From Salinisphaera sp049568105 (lineage in GTDB: Bacteria; Pseudomonadota; Gammaproteobacteria; Nevskiales; Salinisphaeraceae), in contig NZ_CP145335.1 in assembly GCF_049568105.1 (NCBI RefSeq), positions 124,001 through 188,000 of the forward strand: a DNA stretch of 64,000 bases, written 5' to 3'. A program made the translations under genes and the position numbers. The notes beneath the pieces were generated by a model. It was not told where the DNA came from. It made no database searches and saw nothing but the letters and a program-made list of their open reading frames with translations. This document shows positions 28,620 to 37,973 of this stretch, piece after piece (the first letter of the stretch is position 1; each line of letters opens with the position of its first letter).

Positions 28620-30866
28620 TCAGGCTAGTTTGTACCGCTCGGCTTCTACCAGACAGCTATTGGCTGCGGAGCCCTGCGATAGCCGGGAGGCCCGTGCGTC
28701 CTGGGTGACTGCGTTCGGATTGCCGGCGGTCTCCAGACTCGCTGGGTGAGCCGGCTCCTGTGGGGTATACCAGGCGCCGGTCGGCAATAGCACCACGCCC
28801 GGCATCAAAGTCGCCGAGACGGTCACGCCGACCAGGCAGGCGCCGCGGGCATTGAATAGCCGGGCCGTTGCCCCCGGGCTAAGCCCGCGGGCGATAGCGT
28901 CTTGTTCGGCGAACACGGCCGCCTCGCGGGCCGCGATTTTATCGCGCTGGCTGGCGCCGACTGCATCGAGCTGGCTATGCAGACGGTTGGCCGGCTGGGG
29001 CGAGAGTAGATGCAGCGGATAGGTTTTGGCCTGTTCGCTACCCAGCCACTCGCGGGGCGCGATCCAGCTGGGATGGGGCGGGCAATCGGCATAGTCGAAA
29101 CCGGCGATCGTTGCCGAGTAAAGCTCGATGCGCCCGGAGGGGGTAGCGAGCGGATTCGTCTCAGGATCGGCTGCGAAATCGGCGAGCAGCGATCTCGAGC
29201 ACGGCGCTGCCTGGTCTGCGTCTAGGGTATGGATGCCGTGTTCCCGAAAACTGCGGTAGTCGGGCAGTTCGGGAAAACGCTGTCGATAACCGTGATAGAG
29301 GTGGGCTAGCCAGTCTTGGGGATCGCGTTGCTCGGTGAATTCGGTAGCCACTCCGAGGTGGTCTGCGATCATCGCACAGATCTGATGGTCGTCGCGGGCT
29401 TGACCAAAGGGTTCGTGCACGGCGCGATTGAACACTATCGTCCGGTCCTGACTCGAGACCACGATATCGTCACGCTCGAAGGGTAGCGTCGAGGGCAATA
29501 CGATATCGGCATGCGCGGCGGTTGCGGTCCAGACCGGCTCGTGCACCACAATCGTTTCCGGCCGTTGCCAGGCCTGGCGCAGACGATTCAGATCCTGATG
29601 ATGATGGAACGGATTGCCGCCGGCCCAATAGACCATTCGAGTATCCGGCAGTCGCAGTCTCTGGCCGTTGTATTCGAGCTCGCCACCGGGATTAGCCAGC
29701 AGATCGGCGATCGCGGCGACCGGAATAAAGTCGGTGACCGAATTGCGGCCCTGATCGACGCCGGGGGCCTTGAGGCGACGCACCGGTTGGCCCACCGAAT
29801 TGACCGAACCCAGCCCGAAAGCAAAACCGCCGCCGGGGCGGCCGATCTGGCCGCGTAGGGCGGCGAGCGCGATCGCCATCCAGTAGGGCTGCTCGCCGGC
29901 GGTGGCTCGTTGTAGCGACCAGCCGAGGTTCAACAGACTGGTCGGCACCCGCAGGGCGGCGATGAATTGCTCGATCCGGGTCTGGCTGGCGCCGGTGATA
30001 CGTGCGGCCCAGGCCGGCGTTTTGGCGATCCCGTCGGGCTCGCCCATGACATAGGCTGCCAGTGCATCGAAGCCGACCGTCAGACGCTGGATCTGGGCAC
30101 GATCGATCTCGTCGTTGCAGATGAACGTATAGGCACAAGCCAAAAGCAGCGCAGTATCGGTGTTAGGCCGGATCGCCAGATGTTCGGCATTGGGATGCTC
30201 TGGCACATCGGCCCGGTCCGGGCTGACCACGATCAGCCGCAGGCCGCGATCCAGAGCCCGGCCGAGCCATTGTTCGACCGTATGCTGCCCAACTCCGCCG
30301 GGGTCGCACTGGGCATTGCTCAAGCGCAGGCCGAAGGCCACCAGGCAATCGGTATGCTCGGCGATCTGGTCCCAGCTCGGTGCGCAGGCGTTGGTATCGG
30401 CATAGTCCGGGCCGAGGATATGCGGCAGAAAGGCACTGGCGGTGCCATAGCTATAGCTGTGCCGGCTGGCGGTAAAGCCGCCGGCCAGGTTGAGCAGGCG
30501 CTTGATCTGGCTCTGGGCATGATGAAAACGCCCGGCGCTGGCCCAGCCGTAGGAGCCGGCGAAAATTGATCGATTGCCATGGTGGGTTCTGATCCGCTCG
30601 ATTTCGCTGGCTACCAGCGCAGTCGCGCGATCCCAGTCGACGGCGACGAACGTATCGGCCCCGCGGCGCGCGGCCGGATCACCGGCCAGCCAGCCGCGTC
30701 GTACCATCGGCTGTGCGATGCGGCAGCGATGCCGGGCCAGATCGAGATAATCGAGCCCGAAAGGGGTAGGGCGCGGGTCGGCTCCCCAGCCGGCCAGGCG
30801 CGGCCCGGCGGGCGTATGCGCAACCCGATACGTGCCGAAATGGGTCGCGAAAAAATGCGCGCTCAC
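28620..30866 (-). CDS. Molybdopterin-dependent reductase, BisC/TorZ type
   Basis: Mo-bisMGD enzyme of the DMSO-reductase family, 748 aa, closest in style to biotin-sulfoxide / methionine-sulfoxide / TMAO reductases. Like those, it lacks the N-terminal four-Cys iron-sulfur motif. The segment GSYGWASAGRFHHA places Ser110 as the likely Mo ligand. PTGAWY and the C-terminal pterin-binding domain (HLLSPQPANRLHSQLD) are conserved. The GTG start at 30866 is set by a caggag site; longer frames run into the neighbouring gene. No Tat or Sec leader is visible, so a cytoplasmic, BisC-like enzyme is expected. Substrate and electron donor are unknown. Confidence 0.88.
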   Translation of the reverse strand: MSAHFFATHFGTYRVAHTPAGPRLAGWGADPRPTPFGLDYLDLARHRCRIAQPMVRRGWLAGDPAARRGADTFVAVDWDRATALVASEIERIRTHHGNRSIFAGSYGWASAGRFHHAQSQIKRLLNLAGGFTASRHSYSYGTASAFLPHILGPDYADTNACAPSWDQIAEHTDCLVAFGLRLSNAQCDPGGVGQHTVEQWLGRALDRGLRLIVVSPDRADVPEHPNAEHLAIRPNTDTALLLACAYTFICNDEIDRAQIQRLTVGFDALAAYVMGEPDGIAKTPAWAARITGASQTRIEQFIAALRVPTSLLNLGWSLQRATAGEQPYWMAIALAALRGQIGRPGGGFAFGLGSVNSVGQPVRRLKAPGVDQGRNSVTDFIPVAAIADLLANPGGELEYNGQRLRLPDTRMVYWAGGNPFHHHQDLNRLRQAWQRPETIVVHEPVWTATAAHADIVLPSTLPFERDDIVVSSQDRTIVFNRAVHEPFGQARDDHQICAMIADHLGVATEFTEQRDPQDWLAHLYHGYRQRFPELPDYRSFREHGIHTLDADQAAPCSRSLLADFAADPETNPLATPSGRIELYSATIAGFDYADCPPHPSWIAPREWLGSEQAKTYPLHLLSPQPANRLHSQLDAVGASQRDKIAAREAAVFAEQDAIARGLSPGATARLFNARGACLVGVTVSATLMPGVVLLPTGAWYTPQEPAHPASLETAGNPNAVTQDARASRLSQGSAANSCLVEAERYKLA

Positions 30867-30873
30867 GAACGGG

Positions 30874-30879
30874 CTCCTG
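30874..30879 (-). promoter_or_regulatory. Shine-Dalgarno deciding the GTG start of the molybdoenzyme
   Basis: CAGGAG on the minus strand, seven bases before GTG 30866. Without it the frame would be called from 31040, inside the coding end of the upstream transporter gene. Confidence 0.65.
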
Positions 30880-30940
30880 TCGATACAGCGAAAACCACGC
30901 GCCGAGTATGCCGGGAACCAATCGTGCCTCGCGAATGCGC

Positions 30941-31876
30941 TCAATCGGTGCCCACTCGGGCGGGCTGCTCGATTCGTCGCGTATCTATGAGAACGCCGCC
31001 GCCGGCCAGAGCGATCAGCCCCATCCCGAGCAGCGTCCATCGATTGGGCAGTTCGCCGAACAAGACGAATCCCCAGAACGCTGCAAAGATCAAAAAGCTA
31101 TAGTCGAAAGTCGCGATCACCTGGGGCCGCGGCGATTGGTAGGCACGGGCCAGACCCAGGCTGATGCCGAGCATCAACAGCGCCAGCACTACGATGATCT
31201 GGCCATCCGCGAACGTCATCGGCTGCCAGGCCGACAAGACAAACGGATAGTCTCTCGCCAGGGTCGTTTCTGCGTACTCGAGCGCCAGGCTGGCGCTCAG
31301 CCCGCTCAGCAACAGTGTTGTATTGAGCCAGAAGGCAAGCACGGATGCCGGCACATGTTGGCAGCGGGCGCGCGTGATCACGGCGGCTAAGGCATATAGC
31401 CCGGCCGCGGCTACGGGCAGCAAGGCCCAGGGTTTGAAACCGGCGGCGGACGGCTGAACCACCAACAGCATGCCGGCGAATCCAATCACAATAGCAGTCC
31501 ATTGTCGGCCCGTGATCGGTTCGTCCAGCCAGAGTGCCGACAGGCCGACGATGAACAACGGCCCGGTATATAACGAAGCCGCGACCACCGATAGTTGGAG
31601 CCAGGGAATGGCGGCATAGATGGCGAGATACATCAGCGTCAGTGCCAGGCTGCGCAACAGAATCCAGGGCAGGGGCCCGGTTCGGAGAGCGCCATGCGCC
31701 AGCCCGAGTAGAGCCGGTAGTACCAGGGCCGATCGCAGCACATAAATCTGCCATAGCGTCATATCGGCACTGGCTTTTTTGACGATGGCATCGGCCAAGG
31801 CCATGGCAAATACCGTCACCACGATCATGACAACACCCCTCAGGGTGGCAGAGCGTTGGGGCAGCAGTGGGCGCAT
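30941..31876 (-). CDS. EamA/DMT-family transporter
   Basis: Inner-membrane permease of the drug/metabolite superfamily, 311 aa from MRPLLPQRSATLRG (31876), with about ten hydrophobic segments in two EamA repeats (IVVTVFAMALADAIVKK at the start of the first; VLALLMLGISLGLARAYQ in the second). The longer frame to 32077 would run into the divergent LysR gene. It is 74 bp upstream of the molybdoenzyme gene on the same strand, so they may share a transcript. Substrate unknown. Confidence 0.86.
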   Translation of the reverse strand: MRPLLPQRSATLRGVVMIVVTVFAMALADAIVKKASADMTLWQIYVLRSALVLPALLGLAHGALRTGPLPWILLRSLALTLMYLAIYAAIPWLQLSVVAASLYTGPLFIVGLSALWLDEPITGRQWTAIVIGFAGMLLVVQPSAAGFKPWALLPVAAAGLYALAAVITRARCQHVPASVLAFWLNTTLLLSGLSASLALEYAETTLARDYPFVLSAWQPMTFADGQIIVVLALLMLGISLGLARAYQSPRPQVIATFDYSFLIFAAFWGFVLFGELPNRWTLLGMGLIALAGGGVLIDTRRIEQPARVGTD

Positions 31877-31889
31877 AGACGTGTTGTGT

Positions 31890-31911
31890 AAAAGCCGTGA
31901 AACCAGCTTTT
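31890..31911. promoter_or_regulatory. Candidate operator in the LysR / transporter divergent region
   Basis: aaaagc at 31890-31895 and gctttt at 31906-31911 form a 6-bp dyad with a 10-base spacer, between two divergent start codons. It could be the binding site of the adjacent LysR protein. Weak; chosen by symmetry and location. Confidence 0.3.
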
Positions 31912-31973
31912 CAGGGTGCGACCATGTCGTATAGTCGGGTAAGTCGTACTGCAGTGTTTGAAAAAATCGAACA

Positions 31974-32876
31974 ATGAGCCGTGCCGAGCATCGCGCCCAA
32001 CTGGCAGCGCTCCAGGTCTTCATCACTATCGCCGAGCAGGGTTCGCTGCGCGCAGCGGCCCGGGTGCTCGGAGTCAATCCGCCGGCGGTATCGCATCAGT
32101 TGAAGGCGTTCGAAAAGCGTCTCGGCACGCCCTTGTTTCTGCGCACCACGCGATCGCTGACGCTGACCGACGCCGGACAGGCGGTGTACGACAGCAGCGC
32201 CCATCTGTTGCATGCGGTCGAAGAAACGCTGGACTCGGTCCGCGATGCCAGCCGGCTGCGCGCAGGGCGGCTGCGCATCACGCTGCCGTATCGGGCCTGG
32301 CAGCTGCTCATCGCGCCGCGCATGGCCGCGTTTCAGGCGGCCTATCCGGGCATCGAACTCGACCTGCGCATCGATGAAGCACTCCTAGATCTAACTTCCC
32401 ATGGGCTGCATGCCGGTATCCGGCTCGGCGATCATCTGCAGGACAATCAGGTCGCAGTGCGGCTGTCGTCGCAGGAGCCGGCGGCCTATGTGGCTACGCC
32501 GGCTTATCTGGCGCGCTACGGGATGCCGGCCGAGCCTCGGGATCTACTACACCACCTCTGTATTCGGCATCGCCAGCCGAGTTCGGGGCGAATCGCGGCA
32601 TGGCGTTTTGTAACCGAGAGCGGCGAGGTCTCGGTCGAGCCAGGCGGTACGCTGATTTTCGATGATCTAAGAACAGTGGTGGCCGCGGCTCGCCAGGGCC
32701 TGGGTATCGGCTGGTCCCTCAAACGCGGGGTCCAGGACAGCCTCGATCGTGGCGAACTGGTCCAGTTGCTCACGGCGTTCACGCCTGCACGGCCCGGTTT
32801 TTTCCTGTACTACCCGCAGTCGCTGCGCCAGCTTGGGTTGCTGCGGGCCTTCATCGAGCATTTTCGCCAGGAATGA
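31974..32876 (+). CDS. LysR-family transcriptional regulator
   Basis: LysR-type regulator, 300 aa. It has the N-terminal winged HTH (LRAAARVLGVNPPAVSHQLKAFEKRLGTPLFLRTTRSLTLT) and the co-inducer domain from about residue 92 (GRLRITLPYRAWQLLIAPRM). No strong Shine-Dalgarno is present, but the start aligns with the family. Divergent from the DMT transporter and molybdoenzyme genes, which are its likely targets. Confidence 0.93.
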   Translation: MSRAEHRAQLAALQVFITIAEQGSLRAAARVLGVNPPAVSHQLKAFEKRLGTPLFLRTTRSLTLTDAGQAVYDSSAHLLHAVEETLDSVRDASRLRAGRLRITLPYRAWQLLIAPRMAAFQAAYPGIELDLRIDEALLDLTSHGLHAGIRLGDHLQDNQVAVRLSSQEPAAYVATPAYLARYGMPAEPRDLLHHLCIRHRQPSSGRIAAWRFVTESGEVSVEPGGTLIFDDLRTVVAAARQGLGIGWSLKRGVQDSLDRGELVQLLTAFTPARPGFFLYYPQSLRQLGLLRAFIEHFRQE

Positions 32877-33641
32877 GCCGGGTCAGTCGCCGGTTCCGGC
32901 CGGATCGCCCTAGCTTGCTGAATCTCCGGCCCGGGACGGCGCGGGCCAAGACCGGCCGAGCACGCGCTCGATCAGGGGGCGATAAACGGCTGCAGCGGCT
33001 CTAAATCCGCCTGGGTCGTCAGCCGCTCGCTCGAAAAAGGACCAGTCCGCTTGTCGATCGGGTTGTCGTTGGGCATTACGGCCAGCCCAAGCTCGCCGGC
33101 GACTACGCCAGCAATAGCAACCGGCGATAGAGGCGTTGAGGCTGAGGGCAGGCCGAATCGATCGGTAGGCGATGATTCGTAGCGGCTGGGGCGCGAAGTG
33201 GCGGCATTATAAGACGAAATGTCTAATTTTTTAAATAAATGCGTTTGATCACGGAGTATCGAAAATCACAGCGGCGAAAATTTTATCGAAGTTGTAAAAA
33301 ATCATCCAATGCGAGGCTTAGGCCAAGTTCTAATGGGAGAATAAAAGCTTATAATACAACGAATAGCGCGGTTTTATTCAGAATTTAAGGTCATTTGTGG
33401 CAGATATGGTCTTGCATATGGCCATAAACGATATAAAGTAGAAAATATCGGTGGGCAGGCGAGTGTCACGAGGCCGCGTTGCCGGGTTATAAGCCGCGCG
33501 CCGCAAAGTATCGTTCCAAACCGGTGGCGGTATTGTCTGATCGCTTATTTCGAATGCTGGCCTTTCCGGCGCCGTGGGAAAGGCTGTTTTCGTTTGGCTG
33601 GCCGGCGGCCGCCGAGCGCCAGACGGGCTGGGTAGCCGTCT
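32877..33641. other. Gene-free region with an AT-rich patch
   Basis: About 765 bp with no supported gene. Bases 33205-33460 are strongly AT-rich against a GC-rich background, as at promoters or horizontally acquired junctions. It ends at a palindromic element. Confidence 0.45.
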
Positions 33642-33893
33642 GGTGCGTCGTCACGAGACACGCCGCCGCACCCGTGGTCCTGCGGCGGCAAGCCAAGGCA
33701 TCGTGAGCGTGGCGTGGTCTGGCCACGCGAGCGAACGATCACGCCGGAGGGCCCAGCGCCCCGTGGGTGATCCTGCCTATCGCGCCATATGGTGTTGTCG
33801 GCCTTGAGCGGGGGCCCGCTACGCGCACGGCCGATGCCTTGCCTGACCCGATATGGGGGCGTCATGCGACGGCGTATCTCGTGATGACGCGCC
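33642..33893. mobile_element. MITE-like palindromic element, family A, copy 1
   Basis: 252 bp with imperfect terminal inverted repeats of about 35 bp: the left end ggtgcgtcgtcacgaga matches the reverse complement of the right end (ggcgcgtcatcacgaga) with transitions only. The interior shares long stretches with the copy at 57990 (for example gcaagccaag, then gagcgaacgat). There is no coding capacity for a transposase. The right end is followed by ctag and then, two bases later, by the stop codon of the Mo-hydroxylase gene; the left flank (gtct) does not match ctag. MITE is my reading of the structure; a large structured 3' RNA element is the alternative. Confidence 0.65.
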
Positions 33894-33899
33894 CTAGGA

Positions 33900-36116
33900 T
33901 CACACGGCGTGCTGGCCCATCAAGTCATCCAGCCGGATCGGCAGGTCGCGAACGCGTCGCCCGGTTGCATGATGGACCGCGTTGGCGATCGCCGCAGGCA
34001 GCCCGGTCAGGCCGATCTCGCCAATACCGCGGGCGCCGAACTCGCTGAAATTGGTATCCGGATAGTCCAGCAGAATCACATCCACTTCCGGAAAATCGGC
34101 GTGGGTGGGCACCAGATATTCGGCATAGTCGTTATTCACGGGCCGCCCCGAGTGTGGATCGTATTCGGTGGCCTCGAACAAGGCCATGCCGATGCCCATA
34201 GCGATCGCGCCTTCAACCTGATTGGCGGCCATGCGTTTGTTGACCACCCGTCCGACGTCGATGGCGCTGACCACCCGGGCAACGCGCAGCCGGGAAATCC
34301 CCGGGTCCCAGCGTACTTCGACGAAATGGGCGCCGAAGGAGTGATAGGAATAGTCTTCGCTCAAACCGGCCTCGGTCTTTGCCTCGCCGCTGGCGGACGC
34401 CAGACGCTGCGGGGCGAGCACTTCGGCTACGCTGAAAGAGGCACCATCCGTGGCTTCGAGGCGGCCTGCGTCGAAGCCTAAAGTTTCGGGATCATGGCCT
34501 TCAAGTACGCCGCCTTCGGCCACTGCCTGGGCCTTGAGGTCGGCCACGGCGGCATCGGCGGCTTGGGTCACGCTCGGCACGACCGAGGCCGTGACCCACG
34601 ATCCGCCGGAGATCGGCCCCGGCTTGTAGCGCGAATCGCCGATATCGACATCCACCGAGGCGGTCGGCACCCCGAGGTGGGCAGCGGCGACCTGGGCAAG
34701 CACGGTATAGGTGCCGGTGCCGATATCCTGGGTCGCACAGGAGACCTGGACTCGGCCATCGCGACCGAGGGTGACGCGGGCACTGGCGCCAACCTTCTGG
34801 GCTTCCCAGTTGGCCACTGCCATTCCCCAGCCGAGGACGTCGTGGCCCGCGGTCATCGAGCCGGGGCGCGGATCACGTCGCGACCAGCCGAAGCGCTGGG
34901 CGCCCTGTTCCAAGGCCTTGCCGAGATGGTTGCTGGAAAAGGGTTTGTCGAGGCTGCCATCGATGTCGGTGTAGTTGCGCCGCCGGAATTCCACTGGGTC
35001 CAGGCCGGTCTGGAGGGCCATTTCATCCATGGCCGATTCTAGGGCGAACATGCCGGGAGTGGCGCCGGGCGCGCGCATCGAGGTCGGCGTGCCGTGGTTG
35101 ATCGCGACCGTGGCATGCGTCACCTGGACGTTGTCACAGGCATAGAGCAGCTTCGTGCAGCGCCCGCACTGTTCGACATAGCGCCCGACTGGAGAGGTCG
35201 AGTTCACAGTATCGTGGGCCAGACTCGTCAGCCGGCCCTGGGCGTCGGTGCCCATGCGGATGTGCTGGTGGGTCGCGGCGCGATGGCCGGTGGTCGTGAA
35301 CATATACGCTCGCGGTACGACCAGTTGGACCGGTCGGCCGACGCGGCGCGCTGCGGCCGCACAAGCCACGGCATGCGGCCAGATCCAGGCCTTGCCGCCG
35401 AACCCGGAGCCGATATAGGGCGAGCGGGCCTCGACCTGCTCCGGGGCCAGGCCGAAGATGGCGGCCATAGTGTTGCGGGCGAACATCACCCCCTGGGTGG
35501 ATTCATAGAACATCAGGCGTTGCTGCGCCTCGTCCCAGGCAGCCGTTGTGGCATGCATCTCCATCGGATTGTGGGTTTCGACCGGCGTGGTGTAGACCAC
35601 GTCCAGTCGATGGGCGGCCTGTGGCCAGGCCGAATCGACATCGCCGCGCTGGTGGCCAGTGCTTGGATCAGGCTTGGGCGTCTGGGCTGCCATGCCCTGG
35701 GCCAGATTTGTGGTCGGCGGCTTGTCTTGATAAGACACCTCGACTTGCGCAGCGGCACTGCGGGCGGCGGCAAAGCTATCGGCCACCACCAGGGCCACGA
35801 ACTGGCCGGGATAATAGACTTGCTCGTCTTCGAAGGGCAGACGGGGTTCGTCGACCTTGGTGCCGTTGGCAAACTGGTTCGGTGCACGGTGCAACTGCGG
35901 AAAGTTGCCGTGGTGGAGTACTGCGATCACGCCGGGCATTGCCTCGGCGGTAGCGGTGTCGATCGATCGGATTCGGCCGGCAGCCACACTCGAGAACACG
36001 CCGTAGGCATAGGCGAGACCGGGCGGGTAATGATCCGCGGCATAGGTGGCGGTACCCGATAGCTTGGCTGGCCCGTCGATACGCGGTTTGGCGGCACCGA
36101 TGATCTCGCGACTCAT
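33900..36116 (-). CDS. Xanthine dehydrogenase-family molybdopterin-binding subunit (PaoC/aldehyde oxidase-like), orphan
   Basis: Large catalytic subunit of a molybdenum hydroxylase (738 aa), of the PaoC/XdhA type that oxidises aldehydes or aromatic heterocycles. The sequence opens with SREIIGAAKPRIDGPAKLSGTA-type residues, has a GSGFGGK glycine loop, MRAPG, and a C-terminal GEIGLTG with Glu700 as the likely catalytic base. Start ATG 36116 is preceded by ggag. Family members normally work with a 2Fe-2S subunit and an FAD subunit encoded just upstream (paoA, paoB); neither is in the flanking DNA. Its 3' end directly meets a palindromic element. It may be a relic or borrow subunits from elsewhere. 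Confidence 0.9.
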   Translation of the reverse strand: MSREIIGAAKPRIDGPAKLSGTATYAADHYPPGLAYAYGVFSSVAAGRIRSIDTATAEAMPGVIAVLHHGNFPQLHRAPNQFANGTKVDEPRLPFEDEQVYYPGQFVALVVADSFAAARSAAAQVEVSYQDKPPTTNLAQGMAAQTPKPDPSTGHQRGDVDSAWPQAAHRLDVVYTTPVETHNPMEMHATTAAWDEAQQRLMFYESTQGVMFARNTMAAIFGLAPEQVEARSPYIGSGFGGKAWIWPHAVACAAAARRVGRPVQLVVPRAYMFTTTGHRAATHQHIRMGTDAQGRLTSLAHDTVNSTSPVGRYVEQCGRCTKLLYACDNVQVTHATVAINHGTPTSMRAPGATPGMFALESAMDEMALQTGLDPVEFRRRNYTDIDGSLDKPFSSNHLGKALEQGAQRFGWSRRDPRPGSMTAGHDVLGWGMAVANWEAQKVGASARVTLGRDGRVQVSCATQDIGTGTYTVLAQVAAAHLGVPTASVDVDIGDSRYKPGPISGGSWVTASVVPSVTQAADAAVADLKAQAVAEGGVLEGHDPETLGFDAGRLEATDGASFSVAEVLAPQRLASASGEAKTEAGLSEDYSYHSFGAHFVEVRWDPGISRLRVARVVSAIDVGRVVNKRMAANQVEGAIAMGIGMALFEATEYDPHSGRPVNNDYAEYLVPTHADFPEVDVILLDYPDTNFSEFGARGIGEIGLTGLPAAIANAVHHATGRRVRDLPIRLDDLMGQHAV

Positions 36117-36565
36117 AAGCTGCTCCGTTGTCCGGTAGACGGCGCGCAAGCTGGGTCGGCGCCGTCTGTTAATACGCCTGAACGGCCTGGGCAGGCTTGG
36201 TTTCGGTCCGGCGAATTGGGCGGTCGGTTGAATTCGAGTGTAGCGAATATGACCGGGCCACGTGTTCGGCGTGGTTGGTCGGCTGCGTACCTTGAAGGGA
36301 TATCGAGATCCCGGCTCCGGGCTGCATCGGCGCGCCGCGGATATGGGCTGTAGAAACAGTAAGTCGCGCCCGCCCGATCGGGCCGGTCGCAACAAGATAC
36401 GCAGCCGGCCGGTGTGGCTCGTGGCCCAAGCCGAGGAACTTGGCGCGGCGGTTCGGTGGTCCAGCGCGCTGGCGACGCCTGACTGTACGGCGTCTGTTTG
36501 GCCTTGCGTTGTCGCCGACGCCCCAGCGACGAATCGCTTGATCGGCCCTGGTTGATCCGTCCGAG
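36117..36565. other. Intergenic region where paoA/paoB partners would be expected
   Basis: About 450 bp upstream of the Mo-hydroxylase gene. No frame shows the Cys motifs of a 2Fe-2S subunit or the FAD-binding segments of the medium subunit. Short open frames are non-conserved. Confidence 0.45.
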
Positions 36566-36822
36566 GGCGTGTAGAGGTTTCGTCCGAGCGCCGCGTCGTT
36601 GCACTAAATCGTGGCTGGCAAGGCGCGAGCCGACGGTTCTGGGCGTGTCTCGGCCCAGGCTTGTAACGCGGCTAGATGCGATTTGGGGCGCACTCCTTCG
36701 GTTGGGGCGCCATCCCGCGTTGCCGCTTACTGACGTCGCGCAACGACGCCGCACTTGCGGTGTAGCCCAACAGCCCTGCAAAACAGCTCTGGGCGTGGAC
36801 TCGCACGAAACCTCGACACGCC
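36566..36822. mobile_element. MITE-like palindromic element, family B
   Basis: 257 bp bounded by terminal inverted repeats: left ggcgtgtagaggtttcgt, right reading as ggcgtgtcgaggtttcgt on the opposite strand. Flanks are cgag on the left and ctag on the right, close to a 4-bp duplicated CTAG. The interior has further inverted repeats (a gcgtcgttgc block occurs in both arms) and no transposase frame. The outermost GGCGTGT is shared with family A, suggesting mobilisation by the same transposase group; IS5-type elements use CTAG-like targets. The right flank CTAG supplies the stop codon of the tautomerase gene. Confidence 0.65.
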
Positions 36823-37065
36823 CTAGCGCGGCAGGTCTTCGGGATCGTAGCCGGGGCGGCGGTACAGGCATTCTGCTTTTGGTGCGATCTCTACGTCGTA
36901 GACGTCGTTGGCCCAGTTCTTGGGCTCGACGTCTTCAATCGCTACCGAGATCTGGGCTGGATTGGCACCGGCGATCCGGACCAGGTCGTCGGCGATCGCC
37001 TCGGCCAGTTCGTGCTTGATGACATCGGATCGGCCGGCGGCGATTTTCAGATTGACATGCGGCAT
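36823..37065 (-). CDS. 4-oxalocrotonate tautomerase-family protein
   Basis: Small tautomerase, 80 aa, with the catalytic N-terminal Pro exposed after Met removal (MPHVNLKI). The conserved helix and strand (VIKHELAEAIADDLVRI, then QISVAIEDVEPKNWA) match the PptA-like branch. Such enzymes move double bonds in keto/enol substrates. It is last in a probable six-gene minus-strand operon. The stop codon TAG (36825-36823) lies inside the CTAG that borders the family B element, so insertion occurred at the very end of the gene or fixed its end. Whether residues were lost cannot be told. Confidence 0.85.
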   Translation of the reverse strand: MPHVNLKIAAGRSDVIKHELAEAIADDLVRIAGANPAQISVAIEDVEPKNWANDVYDVEIAPKAECLYRRPGYDPEDLPR

Positions 37066-37128
37066 GGCTGTACCTGTGATGGTCGCAATAAAGAACCCGC
37101 GGCGCCGTCACAGCGCCGTAGGCAGGGA

Positions 37129-37875
37129 TCAGATCGGTTGGGCGGTCGGCCGATACAGGATTTCGTTGATATCGACTTCGGCCGGCTGGCTCATCGCGTA
37201 GTACACCGCGCGAGCAAAGGAATCCGGCGGAATGGCCGCCGACTGGTAAAAGCCGTTGATCGCTTCCGAGGCCTCCGGATCGGTGATATGGGAGGGCAGC
37301 TCGGTAGCGACCGCGCCGGGCGAAATGATGGTCGTGCGCAGGTTGTAGTCCTTGACCTCCTGGCGCAGGCCTTCGCTGATAGCGCGTACCGCATATTTGG
37401 TCGCACAGTAGACCGTGCCGGCCGGTGTGACCTTGTGCCCGGCGACCGACGACACGTTGATGATGTGACCGTCTTTCTGCTTCTGCATCTGGGGCAGCGC
37501 GGCGGCGATACCGTACAGCGTGCCCTTGATGTTGATATCGATCATGTTGTCCCACTCGTCGATCTTGAGTCGTTCGAGTGCGGACTGCTGCATCAGGCCG
37601 GCGTTGTTGAGCATTACGTCGATCCGCCCATACTCGGACACGGCAGTGTCGACCAGCTTCTGAACCTGGCTGCGGTCGGTGACGTCAGTCTGGACTGCCA
37701 TCGCTTGGCCGCCGTTGGCCTGGATGTCGTCGACGATCGCCTGCAAACGGTCGAGTCGGCGGGCGCCAAGTACGACGGTGGCGCCGTGCTCGGCCAAGTG
37801 GCGTGCGGTCACTTCGCCAAGACCACTGCTGCCTCCGGTAATGACGACGATTTTATTTTGAACGGGATCAGTCAT
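37129..37875 (-). CDS. SDR-family oxidoreductase (YdfG-like)
   Basis: Classical short-chain dehydrogenase, 248 aa. Motifs: TGGSSGLG, NNAGLM, INVSSVAG with the catalytic Ser, YCATKYAVRA with Tyr and Lys, and SPGAVATELPSHI. The C-terminus (EVDINEILYRPTAQ) matches the clavulanate/serine dehydrogenase-like group. A cggag element precedes the ATG by eight bases. It lies between the double CMD protein and the tautomerase in the minus-strand operon. Substrate unknown. Confidence 0.9.
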   Translation of the reverse strand: MTDPVQNKIVVITGGSSGLGEVTARHLAEHGATVVLGARRLDRLQAIVDDIQANGGQAMAVQTDVTDRSQVQKLVDTAVSEYGRIDVMLNNAGLMQQSALERLKIDEWDNMIDINIKGTLYGIAAALPQMQKQKDGHIINVSSVAGHKVTPAGTVYCATKYAVRAISEGLRQEVKDYNLRTTIISPGAVATELPSHITDPEASEAINGFYQSAAIPPDSFARAVYYAMSQPAEVDINEILYRPTAQPI

Positions 37876-37973
37876 CTTACAACTCCGCTACGGATCGTGA
37901 CCTGGCATAGCCCAGGCGCCGATTAATTAAGATGAATATCGACCAGCGTTTCGCGGCTGGGGGCTGCTGGCTA

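Noticed and set aside
35094..36062. 322-codon open frame antisense to the Mo-hydroxylase gene
   Set aside because: Antisense shadow; the minus-strand gene has clear catalytic motifs.
36498..37019. 173-codon plus frame across the family B element
   Set aside because: Runs through a palindromic element and antisense to the tautomerase; not a gene.
37012..37926. 304-codon open frame antisense to SDR and tautomerase genes
   Set aside because: Shadow of conserved minus-strand genes.
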